From Pycnococcus provasolii (taxonomy: Eukaryota; Chlorophyta; Pseudoscourfieldiophyceae; Pseudoscourfieldiales), in NCBI GenBank assembly GCA_049487715.1, contig CP150586.1, forward strand, positions 62,001-126,000: a DNA stretch of 64,000 bases. The letters are read 5' to 3'. The translations under genes were made by a program, and so were the position numbers. Under the pieces are notes generated by a model. That model was given only the letters and a program-made list of their open reading frames with translations. It made no database searches and was not told where the DNA came from. Shown piece after piece: positions 57,524 through 64,000 of the stretch; the first letter of the stretch is position 1, and each line of letters opens with the position of its first letter.

Positions 57524-58114
57524 ATTTCAGTTTTGGATCAAAAGGGCCTTTTTTGTTTCAGTGTTGGATCATTGCGTTTCAGTTTTGGATCAATCCGAAT
57601 TCTCGACTTGTGGCGTCGACCAGAAATTTCCAGGAATTTCTCGACTTGTGGCGTCGACCAGACCCATACCACCCACTATACGGTTGTGCAGGGCCCAAAG
57701 TCGTGTTCTTCCCAAACGTTAGGGCATCCGTTTCCGAAGGTTAGGGTAGGGCTTATAAATAGCATTGTTCCGGCCTCGTTGCACCATTTCGCTGTCATAT
57801 TTCTCGCCTCTTGTCTTAAGGTCCCCTTGAACTTGGCCGCCTTGGTGGTCAGCTCGGCGGAGTGGTCTGCGCCGTCTACCGAATGCTTTGATAGTGGCGT
57901 TGGCTGTTATAAACCCTACCCTAAACCTTTGGGACGGATGCCCTAACGTTTGGGCAGTCACGCTTTGGGCCGTTTCGGGTGGTATAATTTTGATCCAACT
58001 TGATCCAACCTGATCCAACGTGATCCAACTGATCCAACTTGTCCACTTGATCCACTTGTCCACTTTGATCCAATGTCCAACACTGAACAAAAAAGGCCCT
58101 TTCCTGTCTTCCAG
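57524..58114. mobile_element. Hairpin-type non-autonomous element (MITE-like), long imperfect inverted repeats
   Basis: Outer arms: AAAGGGCCTTTTTTG plus CAGTGTTGGA at 57541-57568 face their reverse complement at 58072-58101. Inner arms: CCCAAACGTTAGGGCATCCG with GGTTAGGGTAGGGCTTATAA (57711-57758) face TTATAAACCCTACCCTAAACC with CGGATGCCCTAACGTTTGGG (57906-57954). ATACCACCC (57666) also pairs with GGGTGGTAT (57978). The loop is ~130 bp. GGATCAA/TTGATCC units are scattered in both arms, and a TTCTCGACTTGTGGCGTCGA direct repeat lies in the left arm. Copies of a motif AGCAAGGGCTACA flank it in direct orientation (57499, 58161). Confidence 0.7.
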
Positions 58115-58164
58115 AAAAGGGTTACAGTTCGGGTTTTCGGGGTGGGTTCACTAGCAACTAGCAA

Positions 58165-58200
58165 GGGCTACAGGTTAGTCTAGGGTTACAGGTTAGGGTT
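58165..58200. repeat. Short degenerate TTAGGG array
   Basis: AGGTTAGTCTAGGGTTACAG and GGTTAGGGTTTTC units just right of the hairpin element. Confidence 0.75.
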
Positions 58201-58350
58201 TTCAGGGGAGCCCCTTTTGTTTTTTCTTCCGCGGGGGGGGTTCTTCCGGATAAGGGTGTTTCCGCCGCCAGGGATACGTTTTCATTGTGCGCTTTTCTTG
58301 TTGCACCTGCGCATCTGTTAAACGGTTGTTTTACGACTCGTGTGCATATT

Positions 58351-59500
<1,150 letters not shown>

Positions 59501-59808
59501 TGACAAATCGCAACAATCACAACCTTTCACAACAGTACATACTGATTGCTAAAAAAATGAAAGTAGTTTGCTACCGTACCTAAAACCCTAACCCTCTCGT
59601 ACCCCGTAACCCTAAGAGGAATTCCAGTACAGTACGCGTAATCTGATTCGGGGTTTGGTTTTTTTGGCATGGCATGTTAGGGTTTCTTTCCTCTAGGGGA
59701 ATCTGAGCCGCACCATGGGATTGATTTCCCGGGAATGGGTATCTTATCTCCAAGGGAACTTCTCCCCCCCGGGGCATCCCGTTCACGCCCTGTTGATCAA
59801 TCCCCGTC
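59501..59808. other. Intergenic with telomere-like units
   Basis: AAACCCTAACCCTCTCG and CCCGTAACCCTAAG at 59580-59614, ~200 bp before the epimerase ATG. No gene seen. Confidence 0.6.
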
Positions 59809-60840
59809 ATGCCTGCGATGTCAGCTCGTGTTGCCTCTGCTCGTCCTTCTGCCCGTGCTCCTGGCCGTGTATCTACTCGTCAGTCTTCTAGGTGCTCTCC
59901 TCTCTCTCTAGGTAGGAGTCGTGTCTATGCCTCTAGTGAGACGGTGACTGATGACTCCTTAGCCGCACTTAATATCAAGTACGCGATCCCCGGATCGGTC
60001 GAGTTCGTCGAAGGACGGGAAGGTTTGCCTGCGGTTAAACTTACGCACGCTTGCGGGGCATCTGCCGAAGTTTATCTGTTTGGAGGGTGCGTCATGTCGT
60101 GGAAGCAGGCGACAGGTGACGAGGTGCTCTACGTGAGACCGGATGCGAAGTTCGACAAGAGCAAGCCCATCAGCGGAGGCATGCCGCACTGCTTCCCGCA
60201 GTTTGGGCCGGGGGAGATGCAGCAGCACGGCTTCGCGCGAAACCTCGACTGGGAAGTCTCCTCCACATCCGCGGACGTGAACCCGGACGACAAGGACCCG
60301 TGCGTCGAGATCACGCTGCGCGACAACGAGTACACGCGCGCTATGTGGGACCACGCGTTCGAGGTGCACTACTCCATCACGCTGCACGGCGAGGAGCTGC
60401 AGACGGAGTACCGCGTCATCAACACGGGCGACAAGCCATTTTCGTTCCAGGCGGCGCTTCACTCGTACTTCGAGGTTGTGAACATCAAGCTCGCGGCGGT
60501 TGAGGGACTCGGCGGAATGAAGTACCTCGACAAGGTTGCGGATGCGGAAAACCCGCCGACGAAGGAGATGCCAAACGGCACGCTCACGTTCGCCGGGCCG
60601 GTGGACAGCGTGTTCGAGAACTCGCCGAGCGAGGTTTCTCTTCTCGTCGGCAATGGCGCGGGCATCGCGCTTCAGCAGACGGGATTCACGGACACAATCG
60701 TCTGGACGCCTTGGGAAGATATGCCAGACTGCTACGAGTCGTTCTGCTGCGTCGAGAACGCCAAGGCGGTGAAGCCGGTGACGCTCGACCCGAACGACAC
60801 GTGGAATGCGACGACGCGCTTCGCCGTATACACCGCCTAA
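59809..60840 (+). CDS. Glucose-6-phosphate 1-epimerase, plastid-targeted
   Basis: 343 residues. The first ~45 residues (Arg/Ser/Ala, no acidic residues) are a plastid transit peptide ending near SRVYASS. The mature part is the galactose-mutarotase-like fold of the glucose-6-phosphate 1-epimerase/YeaD group: GGCVMSWKQATGDEVLYVRPDA, ISGGMPHCFPQFGPG, QHGFARNLDWEV, QAALHSYFEV with the likely catalytic His, DTIVWTPWEDM and YESFCCVENA with the catalytic-acid region. It interconverts alpha and beta anomers of glucose 6-phosphate, supporting starch and sugar-phosphate metabolism. Confidence 0.95.
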   Translation: MPAMSARVASARPSARAPGRVSTRQSSRCSPLSLGRSRVYASSETVTDDSLAALNIKYAIPGSVEFVEGREGLPAVKLTHACGASAEVYLFGGCVMSWKQATGDEVLYVRPDAKFDKSKPISGGMPHCFPQFGPGEMQQHGFARNLDWEVSSTSADVNPDDKDPCVEITLRDNEYTRAMWDHAFEVHYSITLHGEELQTEYRVINTGDKPFSFQAALHSYFEVVNIKLAAVEGLGGMKYLDKVADAENPPTKEMPNGTLTFAGPVDSVFENSPSEVSLLVGNGAGIALQQTGFTDTIVWTPWEDMPDCYESFCCVENAKAVKPVTLDPNDTWNATTRFAVYTA

Positions 60841-61314
60841 GATTAGTTACGCCTATCTGTGAGCCTACCCTACGACAATACGTGTTCAAAGCGTCACTTC
60901 TTTCGTGAAGTGACGACACGTCGGTGACGCAGGCTTGTTACGACAGACATGGAAAAAAAAAAAAAAATGGTTTCCTCAAAAAAACCCAAACCCCGAGATT
61001 TTCCGACTTTCTTGATAACCCTAATGCATAACTTAAAACCCTAACATGAACATTCCCATCCCAAAAATCATTTGTGATTCAAACCGTTAGACGTGCGGTA
61101 CTGAGCTGTGTGAAGGTGTGAATTCGTCCGTCCCGTTCTGTCACTGTGATGTCACACCAAAAGGCGCCAGGGTGAAAATCCAGGGTGAAAAATTCACGTC
61201 TGAGTTTCCCACACACAGTGGGTAGTCACAAACACGACGAATTTTGTTGTTGTTTACGATCCGCCATTATTGTGTGCGTGTCTGCTGCGTGCGTGCGTGC
61301 GTGATTTTACCAGG
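60841..61314. other. Intergenic with telomere-like units and an A15 run
   Basis: A15 tract at 60953-60967. Telomere-like ATAACCCTAATG and AAAACCCTAACATG lie at 61014-61046. GTGTGCGT-type repeats precede the next ATG. Confidence 0.6.
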
Positions 61315-62848
61315 ATGATGACGATGACGTTCAGGATGCCATACATGCGTGTTCGAATTCTTCTTATCATGCTCATCGTGCTCGTCGGCGTGCTCTTGCC
61401 CTTCCATGATGCGCCAGATGACCGTGCGTGCGTCAGTTGTGTCACTTGTTGTGTAGCAGATGCGCGTTCCGATGACGGTGATGCGGACAAGCGATATGAT
61501 GTGGAAAAATTTCTCATACACGTGCGCAAGAAAGACGATGCCGCCATCTATGCACCAGTCACGAAAAAAGTCGGCAAGCGTGAGTCTGAAAAGGATGATG
61601 TGCCGTTTGGCGCTGGTGGCAGCAGCAGTGGCACTGGCCAATCATCACCACCATCGGCGGTCTATCAAGGAGGACCGATAACACGCGCTGTCACAGCACG
61701 TGTCGACGCTGCCGTGTCGAGATTCAATCCAAGAAGTGCGAGTGAGAGACCGACCACTCAGTGGTGGACACGATCTGGACGGCGGCGGCGGCGGCGGCGG
61801 CGGCTCAGCTGGATTGCGGAGCAGATGATGCTAGCACCAGACGATAACAACGACGAGCTTGAAGAGGGGCAACGACAGCAAAAGGCGACGAATGCTGCGA
61901 CGATGATGATGACACCGCCATCATCATCAACAGCAACATCATCATCCGAGTCGTCGTGCCCCATGCTTGGCTTCATCCACCCTGCATTTGGCATCGAGAC
62001 GGATGACTGGGTGCGCCTAAACGAACAGATGCTCCGAGCTGTGGCGTCGCAAGGCGTCATTGTCGTTGTCAGCCAGAAGCTCGAGAATGACGGCCTCGCT
62101 CCTAAGAAAGGCTACCCGCTCGAGTGGTACCTGAATATTGCGGAACACATGAAGGAGGCGATCGAGGTGGTCGCGTCTGGGGGATATCCGACATCAACTG
62201 GATCTTCTGATTGGAAGTTGCTGTGCAAGCCAGACCCATCGCGCGTGATTCTTGCTGGGTGGTCCGTCGGCGCGGCGCTTGCCGCTGTCGTTTCCGCATC
62301 CAAGGCAAACGACGACGCCTTTACGATACGCGCGGTGGTATCCATAGCACCGACGATTGGCGTCTCGCGCGACGATGGTGGCAACGGAGGGAAGGAGAGT
62401 CTGCTTGCGTCAGCAGCAGAATATCAAGGCCCCTCTTATTATAATCAGCGGCACGTCGGACAAGTTGACGGACTCGGAGTCGGTCGAAGGGCTGTTTCGT
62501 GGCACGCAAGGTCCTGTGCTTGACGTGTCACTTCGCGGGGGCACGCACTGCTTTATCTACTTGCCGTTTGCAGCTGACTGTGGCAGCAGGTTACCTCCCG
62601 CGAAGCCTCCTCCACCGTTTTTGGAGCAGAGCGCCGCGCTGCTTGAGATCTTGTTGGCCACTGTAAGGGCGCACGGACATGGCGGGAGGGGCACGGCCAA
62701 TGATGGTGGTCGGAGTGCGGCCTTGAGCTACCTTTGGGGTGGCGGTCTTGAGGACGTCGGTTCGTCAAGGAAGGGCGTCGGTGGACTGGGCATGCAGCTT
62801 GCACGTGTGAGGCGAGCGAGGCACAACACGCTTACCCAGGTTGGTTGA
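61315..62848 (+). CDS. Membrane-anchored alpha/beta hydrolase, one apparent frame break
   Basis: ATG 61315 starts MMTMTFRMPYMRVRILLIML, a signal anchor. A disordered Ser/Arg-rich linker leads to the hydrolase: LGFIHPAFGIETDDW, VVVSQKLEND, then the elbow GWSVGA with the nucleophile Ser. The next core pieces, LIIISGTSDKLTD (acid) and LRGGTHCFIY (His), are in a frame shifted by +1, entered near the CAG triplets at 62411-62418. One extra base in the sequence, or two missing, would explain it. The triad is complete if joined. The tail is Gly/Arg-rich. Possibly a secretory-pathway esterase or lipase; substrate unknown. Confidence 0.75.
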
Positions 62849-63032
62849 TATCGAGGAGGATGGAGCACACTTATCGTAGTTTAGTTCGACATGTTTGATG
62901 AAAAATGATTCAAAAGGCTCAACACCAGTTCCGTTTCCGTTTCAGTTTCCCAACACCAGTTCTCCCTGAAAACTGAAAAAGGAGGTCGTAACCCTAATGC
63001 CCTAATCATAACCCCTAACCCTAACCCTAACC

Positions 63033-63064
<32 letters not shown>

Positions 63065-63155
63065 GAATCCTCCCCCTCCTCCTCACTCACCCACCCTCTG
63101 GTTCGTCGTCATCCCGCTTATCAATTCTCATTCGCCAAGTGGAAACATCTCAAAG
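62849..63155. other. Intergenic carrying a near-perfect telomere-like array
   Basis: Apart from the array at 62988-63066, two copies of CAACACCAGTTC lie at 62920 and 62950. No gene seen. Confidence 0.6.
62988..63066. repeat. Telomere-like array, mostly perfect CCCTAA
   Basis: About seven consecutive perfect CCCTAA units plus flanking variants (CCCTAATG, CCCTAAA), 90 bp before the ATG of the SDR. This is the least degenerate array in the window. Confidence 0.95.
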
Positions 63156-64000
63156 ATGCTGCTCGAGAAAGTGCTTGACGTGCTCTGCTACGTTACCAAC
63201 TATGTCGACGTCGCGATCGACGTCTTTTTCCAGAGGATGTTCCTCAGAAAATGCCTCTCTCTGGAGCGGATCGGACCCCCCTCCCTCACAGGACGAACGT
63301 TCATCGTCACAGGACCCACGTCGGGAATCGGGACGTACACAGCGCACGAGATCGCGCGACGAGGTGCGAAGACAATTCTCGCGTGCCGAGACGCCACGCG
63401 AGGGAATAGGCTCGCGGAGGATATCAGACACAGGTGCAAACACGGAAGTGGCGTGGAGGCGGACGTTGAAGTCATGATCCTCGACGTCTCCTCGCTGAAA
63501 AGCTGCCGCGATTTTGCAAAGAAGTGGAAGGCGAGAGAGGGTGAGGGAAGCCGCAGGAACAAAGACGGATCGCCCGTTGGACCGTACATACACGGACTCA
63601 TACACAACGCGGGCATCTTCGACTTTTCGCTCGGGAGAAAAAAAACCAGTGAAGGGTACGAGGCACACTACGTCACCAACTACCTCTCCAACTACCTGCT
63701 CACGCGCTTGCTCTTCCAGGAGCTCTTCGACGCCTCGCAGGTTCACTGGGATGCACACGGAGGGGACTACATCATGTCGAGCCGCATCGTGTGCGTGTCG
63801 TCGAAGATGCACCAGGTGGGATACGTGGGCAAGCTCGCCGATCTGCAGTTTGACCGCGGGTATGCACCTGCAGCCGCGTACAGCCGTTCGAAGCTGTGCC
63901 AAGTTCTCTTCATCGCGGAGCTGCGCCGAAAGCTCGAAGACGAAAAGTACGGCGTGGAGGCTCTCGCAGTGCACCCTGGCGAGGTGATGACGAATGTCAC
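63156..64000 (+). CDS. Short-chain dehydrogenase, retinol-dehydrogenase/WWOX type (3'-partial)
   Basis: It runs off the window end after ~281 codons without a stop. An N-terminal hydrophobic segment (LDVLCYVTNYVDVAIDVFF) may anchor it to membrane. SDR motifs: TGPTSGIGTYTAHEIARRGA (cofactor), DVSSL, IHNAG (NNAG variant), catalytic Ser in IVCVSSKMH, and YSRSK for Tyr and Lys. HPGEVMTNV follows as in the RDH/POR-like branch. The substrate could be a retinoid, steroid, lipid or chlorophyll intermediate; it cannot be settled here. Confidence 0.9.
   Translation, partial: MLLEKVLDVLCYVTNYVDVAIDVFFQRMFLRKCLSLERIGPPSLTGRTFIVTGPTSGIGTYTAHEIARRGAKTILACRDATRGNRLAEDIRHRCKHGSGVEADVEVMILDVSSLKSCRDFAKKWKAREGEGSRRNKDGSPVGPYIHGLIHNAGIFDFSLGRKKTSEGYEAHYVTNYLSNYLLTRLLFQELFDASQVHWDAHGGDYIMSSRIVCVSSKMHQVGYVGKLADLQFDRGYAPAAAYSRSKLCQVLFIAELRRKLEDEKYGVEALAVHPGEVMTNV

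Larger units (their letters stand above)
57258..58350. other. Intergenic region with telomere-like repeats and a hairpin element
   Basis: Upstream of UBA5 (minus) and OTC (plus). The segments 57339-57465, 57524-58114 and 58165-58200 are listed separately. The rest shows nothing. Confidence 0.6.

Overview
The window is nuclear DNA of a green alga, probably a small, gene-dense, ciliated or formerly ciliated chlorophyte of prasinophyte grade. Evidence: a receiver plus CCT clock regulator (TOC1/PRR type), an OPR-like organellar RNA-binding repeat protein, plastid-type ribosomal proteins with transit-like leaders, a three-UIM RPN10, a plant-type N-acetylglutamate synthase, and a mitochondrial Rieske protein, side by side with axonemal genes (LRRC56/ODA8, CCDC151/ODA10, CFAP100/MIA1, WDR31). 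Genes are mostly intronless. Three GT-AG introns (92-152 bp, all phase 0) can be placed with confidence. No genus can be fixed from the sequence alone.

Layout. 0-12 kb: OPR-methyltransferase fusion, a long Pro/Gln-rich protein, an FSH-type serine hydrolase, a GNAT-sulfotransferase fusion, an acidic secreted protein, and LRRC56. 12-14 kb: non-coding, with a possible gene fragment. 14-25.5 kb: RPN10, an SDR, an MFP1-like coiled-coil protein, a DHHC palmitoyltransferase, SERINC and CCDC151. 25.5-36 kb: a type II membrane glycosyltransferase, a kinesin-like protein with a ruined P-loop, NAGS, bL19 and CFAP100. 37-43 kb: one 1985-residue coiled-coil protein with a cyclic-nucleotide-binding-like domain. 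43-51 kb: bL29, a free-standing secreted granulin, WDR31, Rieske and the PRR/TOC1 regulator. 52-64 kb: a TerD-TerD-MORN protein, TFB4 (TFIIH), UBA5, a hairpin-type non-autonomous element, ornithine carbamoyltransferase, glucose-6-phosphate 1-epimerase, an alpha/beta hydrolase and an SDR that runs off the end.

Architecture. Neighbouring genes largely alternate in strand. Convergent 3' ends are mostly very close (45-385 bp), while divergent or promoter-side gaps are long and hold telomere-like CCCTAA/TTAGGG arrays. I found about ten such arrays on the 5' side of genes and none between convergent 3' ends, which is the most systematic unexplained pattern here. A second pattern is that four genes each show one frame break repairable by adding a single base (three inside homopolymers), which points to consensus errors rather than pseudogenes.

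Functional themes: ciliary assembly (outer-arm assembly factors LRRC56 and CCDC151 12 kb apart, inner-arm modifier CFAP100, WDR31, perhaps the MORN and kinesin-like proteins), arginine synthesis (NAGS and OTC), organellar translation (bL19, bL29, OPR-methyltransferase), and ubiquitin/UFM1 biology (RPN10, UBA5).
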